Source of the DNA: Azospirillum brasilense
GTDB taxonomy: Bacteria; Pseudomonadota; Alphaproteobacteria; Azospirillales; Azospirillaceae
Reading direction: 5' to 3'
Length of the DNA: 64,000 bases
Assembly (NCBI RefSeq): GCF_022023855.1
Contig: NZ_CP059450.1
Location: forward strand, 620,001 to 684,000
Shown here: one piece after another, positions 9,872-19,617 of the stretch
Position numbering within the stretch: position 1 is the stretch's first letter
Layout: every line of letters begins with the position of its first letter
The notes under the pieces: model-generated
What the model was told of the DNA's origin: nothing
Database searches by the model: none
What the model saw: only the letters and a program-made list of their open reading frames with translations
Position numbers and translations under genes: made by a program

Positions 9872-10441
9872 ATGACCCTCCTCTCCCGTGCCAGCCTTCT
9901 TGCCCTCTGCGCGATGGCGGGGGCCTGCACCAACGCCTGCACCAACGAACGCGTGGTAGCCGACCTGCCCGTTCCCGCCTACACGCTGAGCGAGGTGTCC
10001 TACGCGGCCTCCAATCGTGACCTGCGCGTGGTGATCCACGGCAATCCCTTCGGCATGGACCCGCAGACCTTTGGGCCGCTGGTGACCGCCAACATGCAGA
10101 ACCGCATCTCCGGCGTGCGCACCAACTTCACCACGACACCCAACCAGACGGCGCGGCCCGACTATCGGGTCGTTTTGGCCTTCAACCCCGCCGAGACCAC
10201 CCTGAATTCGTACCTGTGCAGCGGCCAGCCCCTGCGCACCAGCCCGCCCGGCGGACCCATCGTGGTCCAGGGCGCCTTCTGCCGGGGCGGCGGAACGCTC
10301 TCCTCGGCCACCGGCTGGCTCGACCGTCCGCAGGGACCGAACGACCCGGATTTCCGGTCGCTCATCAGCGATATGACCTTCGCCCTTTTTCCCGCCCGCC
10401 GCGCCGACCTGGACGGTTGCAGCGGGGGTCCTGACTGCTGA
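9872..10441 (+). CDS. Hypothetical lipoprotein
   Basis: I recognise no enzyme family. The ATG at 9872 begins a lipoprotein signal: MTLLSR, a hydrophobic stretch, then an AMAGAC lipobox with the acceptor Cys about residue 19. The mature part of roughly 170 residues has several Cys and a 'RPDYRVVLAFNP' strand. An in-frame ATG at 9845 would add nine residues. It lies 124 bases after parE and converges on the alpha/beta hydrolase. An envelope role is inferred only from the signal. Confidence 0.7.
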   Translation: MTLLSRASLLALCAMAGACTNACTNERVVADLPVPAYTLSEVSYAASNRDLRVVIHGNPFGMDPQTFGPLVTANMQNRISGVRTNFTTTPNQTARPDYRVVLAFNPAETTLNSYLCSGQPLRTSPPGGPIVVQGAFCRGGGTLSSATGWLDRPQGPNDPDFRSLISDMTFALFPARRADLDGCSGGPDC

Positions 10442-10454
10442 GGCGGGGAGCCGC

Positions 10455-11159
10455 TCAAGCGTAGAGAAGCCACTGGCGCAGCAGGGCGGTGACCGCCTGC
10501 GGCTGTTCCATGGCCGACAGATGGCCGCAATCCTCGATCAGGGCGAGGTGGGCGCCGGGGATGCCCTCGGCGATTTCCTCATGCAGCGTGGGGGGCGTGA
10601 TGGCATCCTGCCGCCCGCACAGCACCAGTGTCGGACAGGCGATGGCGCCCAGGCCGGGCCGGCTGTCCGGACGGTTCATGATGGCGGTCTGCTGGCGGAC
10701 GTAGCCGTCCGCCCCGACCCGCTGGGCCTGGGCCTGCACCGAGTCGACCAGGACGGGGTCCGCGCTGCGGTCGGGATGAACCAGGCGTGGCATGCCGGCA
10801 GCCACCACCTGCCGCAGCCGCCCCTGCCCCACCAGACGAACGGCATCCTGGCGCGTGACCGTCTGTTCCGGCGTGTCCGGGCGGGCGCTGGTGTCGAGCA
10901 GGGCGAGTTTCACCACCCGCTCCGGCGCCTGCCGCAGAATCTCGAAGGCGACGTAACCGCCCATCGACAAGCCGGCGAGCGCGAATCGCGCCGGCGCCTG
11001 CGCCAGCACCGCGGCGGCAAGGGCGGCCATGGAGTCCTGGCCGGTCAGGTCGCCCACGGCCGCCTCCGCCACATCGGCCAGATGGCCGGTCTGGTGCTCC
11101 CACAGCGCGGCGTCCAGCGGCATGCCGGGCAGCAGGATCAGGGAAATCCGGTCGCTCAT
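10455..11159 (-). CDS. Alpha/beta-fold hydrolase
   Basis: Serine hydrolase of unknown substrate. In 234 residues the nucleophile elbow GLSMGG places Ser65, GRQDAIT supplies Asp185 and DCGHLS supplies His213, a complete triad in the expected order. The size suits small-ester or lactone hydrolases. No signal peptide is present. It starts 35 bases after the isochorismatase-like gene on the same strand, with AAGGAAGAGG ahead of the ATG, so the two are probably co-transcribed. Confidence 0.85.
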   Translation of the reverse strand: MSDRISLILLPGMPLDAALWEHQTGHLADVAEAAVGDLTGQDSMAALAAAVLAQAPARFALAGLSMGGYVAFEILRQAPERVVKLALLDTSARPDTPEQTVTRQDAVRLVGQGRLRQVVAAGMPRLVHPDRSADPVLVDSVQAQAQRVGADGYVRQQTAIMNRPDSRPGLGAIACPTLVLCGRQDAITPPTLHEEIAEGIPGAHLALIEDCGHLSAMEQPQAVTALLRQWLLYA

Positions 11160-11194
11160 CCCTCTTCCTTTCTCGTTCGACTGTCTTCATCCGA

Positions 11195-11737
11195 TCAGCG
11201 GATCAGGTCGAGCACCGCCTTGAAGGCCGGGATGTCCGACCGCTCCATCCACTCGAACAGAACCATTTCCGTGCTGACAATGGTCGCCCCGGCGGCGCGC
11301 ATGCGGGCGATGCCAAGCTCCGCGTTGGCGGGTGTGCGCGACGACACGGCGTCGGCCACCAGCACCACCTCGAACCCCAATTCGACCAGCGACAGCGCCG
11401 TCTGCATGACACAGACGTGGGCCTCGGACCCTGCCAGCACGATCTGCCGGCGGCCGATCCGCTCCAGCCGCTCCAGAAAGGCCGGCTCCCGCGCGGCGGA
11501 GAAGGCGATTTTCTCCACCACCCCGTCCGGCGGCAGCAGGGCACGCAGGGAGGCGGCGGTCGGGCCGAGGCCCCTGGGGTACTGTTCGGTGGCGAAGGCC
11601 GGCACGCCGAGCAGCGCCGCACCCTTCAGCAACGTGGCGGCGTTGCGCTCGACCCGCTCGGACTCGGCGATGGCCGGCATCAGTTTTTCCTGGATATCGA
11701 CCACCACCAGGACGGAACGTTCGGAGGACAGTAGCAT
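11195..11737 (-). CDS. Isochorismatase-family (YcaC-like) hydrolase
   Basis: Cysteine hydrolase of the isochorismatase fold. In 180 residues the triad is visible as Asp14 (VVVDIQEK), Lys76 (VVEKIAFS) and Cys109 (SEAHVCV), with the neighbouring cis-peptide SEAHV. The pattern is closest to YcaC and related hydrolases of unassigned substrate. The frame is open to 11845, but the upstream part is Lys/Arg-rich and the ATG at 11737 begins the conserved domain. First gene of a likely two-gene unit with the alpha/beta hydrolase. Confidence 0.86.
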   Translation of the reverse strand: MLLSSERSVLVVVDIQEKLMPAIAESERVERNAATLLKGAALLGVPAFATEQYPRGLGPTAASLRALLPPDGVVEKIAFSAAREPAFLERLERIGRRQIVLAGSEAHVCVMQTALSLVELGFEVVLVADAVSSRTPANAELGIARMRAAGATIVSTEMVLFEWMERSDIPAFKAVLDLIR

Positions 11738-11921
11738 CGGAGGGCTGCCTTTTTTCTTTGTCCGGTCCGGGCGGAAGAATCGGCTGAAACCCGCCCTTCG
11801 ACCAGTCTGGACCCCGGATTTCCGCGGTTTCCGCGGTTTTTTCACAGCCTAGCCGAGCGGACGCGGGACGCCAAGCGGCCCTTCCGGACCCGCGCGATGC
11901 GCGATTTCATCACAAGGTCTA

Positions 11922-11949
11922 TTGACAGCGCCCTTTGACTTCATATTCT
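11922..11949 (+). promoter_or_regulatory. Sigma-70-type promoter of DEAD-box helicase
   Basis: Perfect -35 TTGACA, a 16-base spacer and -10 TATTCT. The transcription start would be near 11956, leaving a leader of about 60 bases before the helicase ATG at 12015. It is the best vegetative promoter match seen in the window. Confidence 0.7.
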
Positions 11950-12014
11950 GCCGCACCATCTACTCGTCGGGCCGTATCGGCACGATTTTCGCACTCCAGA
12001 CAGAAACAGGTTGG

Positions 12015-13583
12015 ATGCTCTTTTCGGAACTTGGGCTTGGACCTGACGTCCTGCGGGCAATCGAGGACAAGGGTTACACCCAGCCGACGCCAATTCAGGA
12101 ACAGGCTATTCCCTGGGTCCTGCAAGGCCGCGACGTGCTCGGCTGCGCGCAAACCGGCACCGGGAAGACGGCCAGCTTCACCTTGCCGATGATCAGCATC
12201 CTGGCGTCGGGCCGGGCGCGTGCTCGCATGCCGCGGTCGCTCATCCTCGAGCCGACCCGGGAGCTGGCGGCGCAGGTCGCCGAAAGCTTCGAGACCTACG
12301 GCAAGCACCACAAGCTCAGCATGGCGCTCCTGATCGGCGGCGAGACCTTCACCGAACAGGTGAAGCGGCTGGACCGCGGTGTGGACGTGCTGATCGCGAC
12401 GCCGGGCCGTCTGATCGACCTGTTCGAGCGCGGCAACATCATGCTCAACGACATCAAGGTCTTCGTCATCGACGAAGCGGACCGGATGCTCGACATGGGC
12501 TTCATTCCAGACATCGAGCGGATCGTCAGCAAGCTGCCCAAGCTGCGCCAGACGCTGTTCTTCTCCGCCACCATGCCGCCGGAGATCCGCCGTCTTGCCG
12601 ACGCCTTCCTGTCGAACCCGAAGGAAGTGACCGTCGCCCCGCCGGCTTCGCCGTCGGAGACGGTGACCCAGGCCATGGTCCTGGTGCACGAGGACGACAA
12701 GCGCAAGGCGCTGCGCCACCTGCTGCGCACCGAGGACGTCAAGAACGCCTTCATCTTCTGCAACCGCAAGCGCGACGTCGCCATCCTGCAAAAGTCGCTG
12801 GAGAGCCACGGCTTCAACGCTGGTGCGCTGCACGGCGACATGGTGCAGTCGAAGCGGATGGAGACGCTGGAAGCCTTCAAGAAGGGCGAGATCACCCTGC
12901 TCGTCTGTTCCGACGTGGCGGCGCGCGGCCTGGACGTGCAGGGGCTCAGCCACGTCTTCAACTTCGACGTGCCGATCAGCGCGGAAGACTATGTCCACCG
13001 CATCGGACGCACCGGCCGGGCGGGCCGCTCGGGCCGCGCCTTCACGCTGGCCAGCCCGCTGGACGGCAAGCAGGTTTCGGCCATCGGCCGTCTCATCAAG
13101 CGGGAGATTCCGTTGATCGCCATTGACGGCCTCGAGTCGGCCGAGTTCCTCAGCGAGGACGAGGCGCGCCGTGGCCGCAGCCGTGGCCGAGGCAAGGACA
13201 AGGAGCGCGGCGACCGCGCGCCGCGTGCCGAGCGTGCCGAACGCCCCGACCGCGAGGAACGGGCGCCCCAAGAGCGGGCGCTCCGCGAGGAGCGGCAACC
13301 GCGTGAGGAGCGGCCCATCCGCGACGAGCGCCCGGTGCGTGAGGAACGGGTGCGCGAGGACCGGCAGCCCCGTGAGGACCGCCAGCCGCGCGAATCGCTG
13401 GTCGCCGCCGAGAGCCGCCGCCAGGAGCCGCGCCGCGATCGCGACCGCCGCCGCCGCCGCGACGAGGATGAGGACGACACACCGGTGATCGGCTTCGGCG
13501 ACCACATGCCGGCCTTCATGCTGCGCTCCGCACGGCGCCCGGCCCCGGTCGAGTCCACCGAGCAATCCTCGCAGGAGGGCTGA
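12015..13583 (+). CDS. RhlE-like DEAD-box RNA helicase
   Basis: ATP-dependent RNA remodelling enzyme, probably for ribosome assembly or RNA turnover. The 522-residue product has a Q motif (YTQPTPIQEQAIP), Walker A AQTGTGKT (45-52), DEAD about residue 155, SAT and HRIGRTGRAG. About 130 residues of Arg/Glu/Asp-rich tail follow residue 385, typical of alphaproteobacterial RhlE. The ATG at 12015 precedes the conserved LFSELGL start. The upstream in-frame TTG at 11922 is the -35 box, so it is rejected. Confidence 0.93.
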   Translation: MLFSELGLGPDVLRAIEDKGYTQPTPIQEQAIPWVLQGRDVLGCAQTGTGKTASFTLPMISILASGRARARMPRSLILEPTRELAAQVAESFETYGKHHKLSMALLIGGETFTEQVKRLDRGVDVLIATPGRLIDLFERGNIMLNDIKVFVIDEADRMLDMGFIPDIERIVSKLPKLRQTLFFSATMPPEIRRLADAFLSNPKEVTVAPPASPSETVTQAMVLVHEDDKRKALRHLLRTEDVKNAFIFCNRKRDVAILQKSLESHGFNAGALHGDMVQSKRMETLEAFKKGEITLLVCSDVAARGLDVQGLSHVFNFDVPISAEDYVHRIGRTGRAGRSGRAFTLASPLDGKQVSAIGRLIKREIPLIAIDGLESAEFLSEDEARRGRSRGRGKDKERGDRAPRAERAERPDREERAPQERALREERQPREERPIRDERPVREERVREDRQPREDRQPRESLVAAESRRQEPRRDRDRRRRRDEDEDDTPVIGFGDHMPAFMLRSARRPAPVESTEQSSQEG

Positions 13584-13588
13584 GCGCC

Positions 13589-13831
13589 ATGCAGACCATC
13601 TTCGTCATGGTCAAATGCGAGCTGGGCAAAGCCTATCAGGTAGCCGACCAGGCCGTTCAGGACATCGAGCAGGTGTCGGAGGTGCACTCCATCTCCGGCC
13701 AGTACGATCTGCTGATGAAGTGCTACCTCCCCCAGGATCTGGACATCGGCCGATTCGTGACCGAGAACATCCAGACCCTGGCCGGGGTGCGCGACACCTT
13801 TACCCTCATCGCCTACAAGGCCTTCGCCTAG
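13589..13831 (+). CDS. Stand-alone Lrp/AsnC ligand-binding domain protein
   Basis: An 80-residue protein consisting only of the RAM/AsnC C-terminal ligand-binding fold, without the helix-turn-helix. Visible are the start MQTIFVMVKCELGKAY, the central SISGQYDLLMKC and the end VRDTFTLIAYKAF. Family members form oligomers and may bind amino acids. It begins 6 bases after the helicase stop and is followed by a strong terminator, so it is the last gene of the helicase transcript. Its regulatory partner is not evident. Confidence 0.85.
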   Translation: MQTIFVMVKCELGKAYQVADQAVQDIEQVSEVHSISGQYDLLMKCYLPQDLDIGRFVTENIQTLAGVRDTFTLIAYKAFA

Positions 13832-13879
13832 GCGTTCGACGGGTGCGGAAACCGCCTCTCAGAGGCGCGGAACAGGCAG

Positions 13880-13920
13880 AAAAAAGGGGACATCCGCTTG
13901 TCGCGGACGGTCCCCTTTTT
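13880..13920. terminator. Strong intrinsic terminator
   Basis: AAAAAGGGGAC pairs with GTCCCCTTTTT, extended by TCCGC/GCGGA beyond a small bulge, with loop TTGTC. The A-run on one side and T-run on the other allow termination in both directions. It ends the helicase-AsnC unit. Confidence 0.88.
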
Positions 13921-14014
13921 CATGACTCCGCCTTACGGCAACAGGCGTTGGACAATTCGCGAGACGCGCCGCGAAACCGTTGACTTGGCCGGTTGGTTAC
14001 CTCAAACGTTCGGC

Positions 14015-16437
14015 ATGTCCCAGCTCCCGTCCCGACATGCCCGGCGCGCCCGCGCCACCAGCCCGAAGATGCATCGCCCGTTGGACCGCCGGTCGCTGGT
14101 CCTGCGATCCGGCATCGTCGCCCTGATGGCCGCCTGCGGCATCGTCCTGGCCGATCTGGCCGACGCCCAGCAGCCTCCCGCTCCGGCGCCGCAGGCGAAC
14201 GGCGCCCCGCCGGTCGGGGCGGACCAGGGAGGACGGCTCGAGGTCGTCGTTCCGGCGTCAGGTCCGGCTGCGGAAGCGTCCAACGGCAAGCCGCAGGACC
14301 CACCGGTCCTTCTGGGTGCGGACACGGTCACCTTCGACGAGGCGAACAGCCTCGTGACGGCGTCGGGCAACGTCGAGCTGTCGCAGGGCCCGCGGACCGT
14401 CCATGCCGACACGATCACCTACAACCAGAAGACCAAGGTGGTCATCGCTTCCGGCAACGTGCGTCTGGTCGAGCCGTCGGGCGACATCCTGTTCTCCAAT
14501 TACGCGGAACTGACCGACGACATGCGCGACGCGTTCGTCGAGAACGTCCGCGTGCTGATGACCGACAACAGCCGCATGGCCGGCAACGAGGGCGAGCGGC
14601 GCGGCGGGCGGCTGATCCGCCTGAACCGGGCGGTCTACAGCCCCTGTGAACTCTGCAAGACCGATCCGACCCGCGCCCCGGTCTGGCAGATCCGTGCCGC
14701 CCGCGTGGTCCAGGACAACGAGGATCACGAAGTCCGCTACCGCGACGCCTTCATGGAGATGTTCGGCGTCCCGTTCTTCTACACCCCTTATCTCTCCCAC
14801 CCAGACCCGACGGTGGACCGGCGCTCCGGCTTCCTGACGCCCAGCTTCCGCAACAACTCCAATCTCGGCTTCGGCGCCATCGCCCACTACTACTGGGACA
14901 TCGCGCCAGATCAGGATGCGACCTTCGACGTCGGCGGCTATTCCGAACAGGGCCTGTTCCTGGGCGGCCAGTACCGCAAGCGCTTCGAGAACGGACGGTT
15001 GCAGCTCGACGTGTCGGGAACCCAGGGTGAGATTCCCAACGGCACGCTGAAGGGCGCTGACGACCGGCGGGTGGCGCGGCCATGCCTTCGCCAGCGGACT
15101 CTTCGACATCGACGAGACATGGCGCTGGGGCTTCAACCTGAAGCGGGCCAGCGACGAGCTGTATCTGCGCCGCTACTTCAAACATCCGCGATGAGGTGCT
15201 GACCAGCCGGGCCTTCGTCGAAGGCTTCAACGGCCGCAACTACGCCGCGGTCAACGCCTACGGCTTCCAGGATCTGCGCTGGGGCAACCCGGTGCAGGAA
15301 CCCTACGTGCTTCCTGAGGCGCGCTACAACGCGCTGGGCGAACCGGGCAGCCTGATGGGCGGGCGCTGGTCGCTGGACAGCAGCCTTCTGGCGATCGCCC
15401 GGCCGGGCAGCGGCGGCCCCGACACCCAACGGCTGGCCGTACAGCCCGGTTGGCAGCGCGACATCTATTCCAACCTGGGTTTCATCACCACGGTCGAAGG
15501 CAGCGTCCTGCTGGCCGGCTACACCGCCCAGCGGTTCGATCCGAACGATCCGGCCGGCGGAACTGGCAACGACAGCGTGCAGCGCCTGCGCTTCTTCCCG
15601 CAGGCCACGACGACGGTCCGTTACCCCTTCGTCCGCTACGGCGAGAGCAACTTCCAGACCATCGAGCCCATCGGGCAGATCAGCGTCTCACCGAACGTCG
15701 ACAACAATCCTGCCTTCCCGAACGAGGACAGCCTCGACGTCGAGTTCGACGAGGTCAACCTGCTGATGCCCAACCGCTTCACGGGCATCGATCGTCTGGA
15801 CGGCGGCCTCCGCGCCACCTATGGCCTGCGCACGACGTTCCAGGGCTACAAGACGGGCTCGGCGAGCCTGTTCGTCGGCCAGAGCTTCCGTGCCGACGAC
15901 ACCGAGAACTTCCGCGGCGGTTCGGGACTCGACAAGAAGTCGTCGGACTACGTCGGTCGCCTTGACCTGCGTCCGGCCGACTGGCTGGACCTGAACTACG
16001 GCTTCCGCATCGACCACGACACGCTGAAGCCGCGCCGCCATTCGGTCAACGCGTCGGCCGGCGTGCCCCTGCTGCGCCTCTACAGCACCTACACCTACGT
16101 CGACCAGACGGAAAACCCCTACGTCGTGGAACGGAACGAGGTCGAACAGGCCAGCCTCACCCTGGCGTCGCAGTTCTCGCAACACTGGTCCGCCAGCGTG
16201 TCCCATTCCCAGGCGTTCCGCCCCGATGCGGGTCCGCGCTCCAGCGCCGCCGTGCTGCGCTATCAGGACGAATGCCTGATCTTCGAGACCATCGCCCAGC
16301 GCGACTACACCACCATCCAGAACGGCGAGGAGGAAGGAAACACCATCTTCTTCCGCTTCGTGTTCAAGAATGTGGGCGAGTTCCGCACACCGGGCATCAG
16401 CGCCGGGTTCCTCGGCCCGTCCGGAGCCAGCAACTGA
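14015..16437 (+). pseudogene. lptD: LPS-assembly protein LptD, interrupted by two +1 frameshifts
   Basis: Outer-membrane beta-barrel that inserts LPS with LptE. The first part has a signal peptide, an OstA-like periplasmic domain (ADTVTFDEANSLVTASGNVEL) and the start of the barrel with paired Cys (SPCELC). The reading frame breaks in the GGG run near 15069, and again in the AAA run near 15181. Removing one base from each run restores continuous LptD-like sequence (DETWRWGFNLKRASDELYLRRYF, then IRDEVLTSRAF). The barrel continues to 16437. Restored length is about 806 residues, normal for the family. LptD is essential in most LPS bacteria, so sequencing error in homopolymers is likelier than true loss. 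The start could also be the ATG at 14069. Confidence 0.85.
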
Positions 16438-16533
16438 CCTGAAAGGGCTTTTCCTGCCAAGGTCAAGGGGTTGCATCGGACGGCCGATCTGGGTAGCCAT
16501 AGCACCCTCCTCTTCCGCTCGGGTTTGCTGCAC

Positions 16534-17259
16534 ATGGCCTTGGGACGCTACGACTACGAACGCCGTTATCGCCGCCGCTTCTGGGCGGGGTTCGCGAAGT
16601 TCGGTCTGTTCGCCGCCGTTCTCCTCGGTGTCGGTCTGTTCGCCTACCAGATGGGCATCGAGCAGTTGAAGGGCCGCGACGTGACGTTGCGGGAGGAGAT
16701 CTCCACCCTGTCGCGCCAGAAAGCGGAGCTGGAACTGCTCGCCAGCCAAATGCAGCACGCCGCCCGAACAGCGGAGGCCCGCGCGGCGGAGTTGGAGGCC
16801 CGGCTCCAGCGCGAGGTCCCCTCGGGCGATCTCGCCCGGCTGGCCGGCCTGGTGTCGGAGCGCTTGAAGGGCGGCATGGACCCCAACCGCCTCGCCTTCG
16901 TCATCGCCCAGGTCCAGGCGGTGCGCAACTGCCAGCCGGCGGAAACCAAGCGCTTCGCCCTGGCCACCCCCCTCCTCAAGTCGGGCAACCGCAGCACCAG
17001 CTTCAACAACGGCGCGGTGACGGTCAGCGGCGAGGGCCAGTCGTCGCGCAACGCGCAGGGCAACGCCGAAAGCTGGTTCGACCCGTCGCAGCCGGTGACC
17101 ATCAAGATCGCCGGGATGGGCGGCAAGGAGACGGTTGCCAAGGGCGTTCTGCCCTTGCACCAGACGGTGGTGATCGATAACACCGAGTACCGTTTCACCT
17201 TCGCCCCCGGCGCCCGCTCCTTCGTGGACGTGACCGCCGACCGCTGCCCCTTCCCTTAA
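16534..17259 (+). CDS. Membrane-anchored coiled-coil protein, function unknown
   Basis: I do not recognise the family. The 241-residue product begins with a basic segment (RYDYERRYRRRFW), then one membrane helix about residues 17-37. A coiled coil of about 60 residues rich in Glu/Ala/Arg follows, then a beta-rich C-terminal part ending in a Cys-containing DRCPFP. This suggests an inner-membrane protein with a periplasmic body. It lies 96 bases after lptD. Its stop shares the TTAA with the stop of the converging glycosyltransferase gene. An in-frame ATG at 16471 is less likely as start. Confidence 0.7.
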   Translation: MALGRYDYERRYRRRFWAGFAKFGLFAAVLLGVGLFAYQMGIEQLKGRDVTLREEISTLSRQKAELELLASQMQHAARTAEARAAELEARLQREVPSGDLARLAGLVSERLKGGMDPNRLAFVIAQVQAVRNCQPAETKRFALATPLLKSGNRSTSFNNGAVTVSGEGQSSRNAQGNAESWFDPSQPVTIKIAGMGGKETVAKGVLPLHQTVVIDNTEYRFTFAPGARSFVDVTADRCPFP

Positions 17260-19268
17260 TCCTCATCCCGGACGGCAAACGGTCGCGGCGGCTTGCCGGC
17301 CATGTGGATGTCCCACATCGTCGCATAGGCACGCTCCAGGGCACGGGCCAAGCGGTCGGTGTCGAACAGCGGCGCACGCTCCCTCTGTGCCGTGAGGCGC
17401 GCCTTCAGCCGGGCGATATCGTCCGGCTCGCTGGCCAACCGCACGGCCGCGGCTTCATAATCGGCGAGCGAACGGGTGGCCAGCTCGGGCAGGCCGACGG
17501 CGCGCAGCAGGCTTGTCCCGACACGGGACGCGAATCCTTCCCCCGCCATCGTCAGCACCGGAAGGCCGGCCCACAGCGCGTCGCTGGCCGTGGTGTGGGC
17601 TCCGACCGGCTTGGTGTCCAGGAACAGGTCGGCCAGACGGTAGCGCGCCAGATGCTCCGCCGGAGGGCGCCGAGGGGCGAAGACCAGCCGGTCTGCCGCC
17701 ACGCCGCGGTGTGCCGCCTCCCGCCGCAGATTCGCGCTCGCCTCCGGATGGCTGTCGAGCAGCCACAGCACGCTGTCCGGCACAGCGCGCAGCAGGCGGC
17801 ACCACAGGCCGAACAGGGCCGGCGTGATCTTGTAGGCGGCGTTGAAGCAGCAGAAGACCATGCCCCTCTCCGGCAGGCCGCAGGCCGCTCGCGACGGTGT
17901 CGGACCGATCGGCCGCCTTCGGTCGTTGGGCTGGTAGCAGACCGGAAGCTGAGCGATCCGCTCCGCGTAGAAAGGCTGGTGATCGAACGGCGTGACCACA
18001 GGGTCGCCAATCACGTAATCGATGAAACCGGCGCCCATCGTTCCCGGATAGCCCAGCCATTGCGCCTGCACGGGGGCGGGACGATGGGCGGCGATCTCCG
18101 GCCGGGCGTGCTGGGTGTAGCCCTTGAGGTCAACCAGGATGTCCACGCCGTCCGCCCGAATGCGCGCCGCCGCGTCGGCGTGGGAACAGGCGGCAAGGTC
18201 CACGAAGCGGTCGAAGGCTGCGATCAGCCGGCGCCGCATCGGTCCGCCGTCGTCCGGGCCATAGCTGCAGCCGACAATCTCGACCCGCTCCCGGTCGTGG
18301 CGCTCGATCAATTCAGCGATGAGGGCCGCGGTAGCGTGCTCGTGAAAGTCGGCGGACAGATAGCCGACGCGCAGGCGACCGCGTGCTCCGGAGTCGCGGC
18401 GCAACGGCATGGCGGCGATGCCCTGCGCCCGCCACTCCGCGTAACGGCGGGCACAGGCCAACTCCGCCGCCGGGCTGGCGCCTTCGCCTAGGAAGATCCA
18501 GGGGTGGACCTGCCGCGTCGCGCCGCCGCCCACCAAGGCGGCCAGTTGCGCGGAGCGCTCTGCCAGCCCATTCCAACGGCAGAGATGCCGCATCTGCTGA
18601 ACGAGTTGGGCGAGCACGCCGCCCGCGTCGGGCAGGCCGAGCGCCAGGGCGCGCTCAAAAGACGGCAGGCTGTCCGCGAGGTGCCCGGCCTCCTTCACCA
18701 CCAAACCAAGATTCGCATGGGCTTCGGCCAGATCGGGGCGAAGCGCCAAGGCGTTGCGGTAGCAATGGGCGGCGGCCTCCGGCTGACCGCGCTCCTGCAC
18801 CACCGTGCCGAGGTTGAGCCAACCGGGAACCAGAGCGGGGTCGAGCGACACGGCCCGGCGCAACGCCGTCTCCGCCGCCTCGCGGTGGCCCAACGCGCGG
18901 AGCAGGACACCCTGGTTGCAGGGGGCAGGGGCGAAGCGCGGCATCAGCCGCGCGGCCTCGCCATAGGCGTCCGCCGCCTCCGCGGTGCGGCCCAAGACCT
19001 GGAGCGTCAGACCAAGATTGAAATGGTTGCCGCCGAAATCCGGCAGCCAGGACAGGGCGGCGCGGTGGTGCGCCTCGGCCTCCACCGCCCGCCCCTGCCG
19101 CCGCAGCGCCTCGCCGTAGGCGGAGCGGGCCACCGCCTCCTCCGGCGTGCCGGGCTCGCCCAGCGCGTCGAGAGCGCCGAACAGCCCGGTCAGCGCCGCG
19201 GAATCGCCCGGTGCGGCGGCCAGAGCCGCGCGGCAGGCCCCGATCCGGGCGCTGAGGTCGGCGGTCAT
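17256..19268 (-). CDS. TPR protein with SPINDLY/OGT-like (GT41) glycosyltransferase domain
   Basis: Probable protein O-GlcNAc-type or related sugar transferase. Of 670 residues, the first 270 contain several TPR repeats (for example AEAHANLGLVVKEAGH). The C-terminal catalytic region shows GYLSADFHEHA, the OGT-like LVDLKGYTQHARPE, PAPVQAQWLGYPGT and CCFNAAYKITP, whose Lys corresponds to the UDP-binding Lys of OGT. The ATG at 19268 begins the helical region; an upstream in-frame start at 19316 is possible. Targets are unknown, though in related bacteria such enzymes often modify flagellin or other surface proteins. Confidence 0.87.
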   Translation of the reverse strand: MTADLSARIGACRAALAAAPGDSAALTGLFGALDALGEPGTPEEAVARSAYGEALRRQGRAVEAEAHHRAALSWLPDFGGNHFNLGLTLQVLGRTAEAADAYGEAARLMPRFAPAPCNQGVLLRALGHREAAETALRRAVSLDPALVPGWLNLGTVVQERGQPEAAAHCYRNALALRPDLAEAHANLGLVVKEAGHLADSLPSFERALALGLPDAGGVLAQLVQQMRHLCRWNGLAERSAQLAALVGGGATRQVHPWIFLGEGASPAAELACARRYAEWRAQGIAAMPLRRDSGARGRLRVGYLSADFHEHATAALIAELIERHDRERVEIVGCSYGPDDGGPMRRRLIAAFDRFVDLAACSHADAAARIRADGVDILVDLKGYTQHARPEIAAHRPAPVQAQWLGYPGTMGAGFIDYVIGDPVVTPFDHQPFYAERIAQLPVCYQPNDRRRPIGPTPSRAACGLPERGMVFCCFNAAYKITPALFGLWCRLLRAVPDSVLWLLDSHPEASANLRREAAHRGVAADRLVFAPRRPPAEHLARYRLADLFLDTKPVGAHTTASDALWAGLPVLTMAGEGFASRVGTSLLRAVGLPELATRSLADYEAAAVRLASEPDDIARLKARLTAQRERAPLFDTDRLARALERAYATMWDIHMAGKPPRPFAVRDED

Positions 19269-19281
19269 GGGCGCCGTTGGC

Positions 19282-19617
19282 TTACTTGCGGACCCAGCGT
19301 CCGCCCGACAGCACATACTGGCCGGCAGGAGTCCGCTCGATCAGCTGCTTTCCGGCCAGGGCCTGGACCTGATCCACCGAGGTGCCGTTGCTTCCCGCGA
19401 TCTCGCGGTAGCGGGCGATGCGCTGGGCGTTGACCTGCTCGGCGAGTTGAGCCGCGGCAGCCGGCGCGCCGGGGACCGCCCCGACCAACCCGTCCGGCCG
19501 CTCGCCGATCTGCCCGGCGGCCTTGGCGGCGCCCAGAGCGTCCTGGGCCGGCGCCATCGCAGGAACCGACAGGGCAAGCGCCAGGACCAGCCCGGCGGCG
19601 GCAAACATGCGCTTCAT
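19282..19617 (-). CDS. ydbL: YdbL-family periplasmic protein (DUF1318)
   Basis: Secreted 111-residue protein with a signal peptide (to about APAQ, residue 25) and the DUF1318 core (VNAQRIARYREIAGSNGTS, then LAGKQLIERTPAGQYV). In E. coli YdbL acts in the periplasm with YdbH and YnbE. Its start overlaps the ynbE-like stop by 4 bases, so translation is coupled. Third gene of ydbH-ynbE-ydbL. Confidence 0.88.
   Translation of the reverse strand: MKRMFAAAGLVLALALSVPAMAPAQDALGAAKAAGQIGERPDGLVGAVPGAPAAAAQLAEQVNAQRIARYREIAGSNGTSVDQVQALAGKQLIERTPAGQYVLSGGRWVRK

Noticed and set aside
13140..13460. Short repeated units in the helicase tail, looking array-like
   Set aside because: They are repeated Arg/Glu codons of a low-complexity tail, with no constant spacer length, so not CRISPR.
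13979..14010. TTGACT as a -35 box for lptD
   Set aside because: No acceptable -10 hexamer lies 15 to 19 bases downstream.
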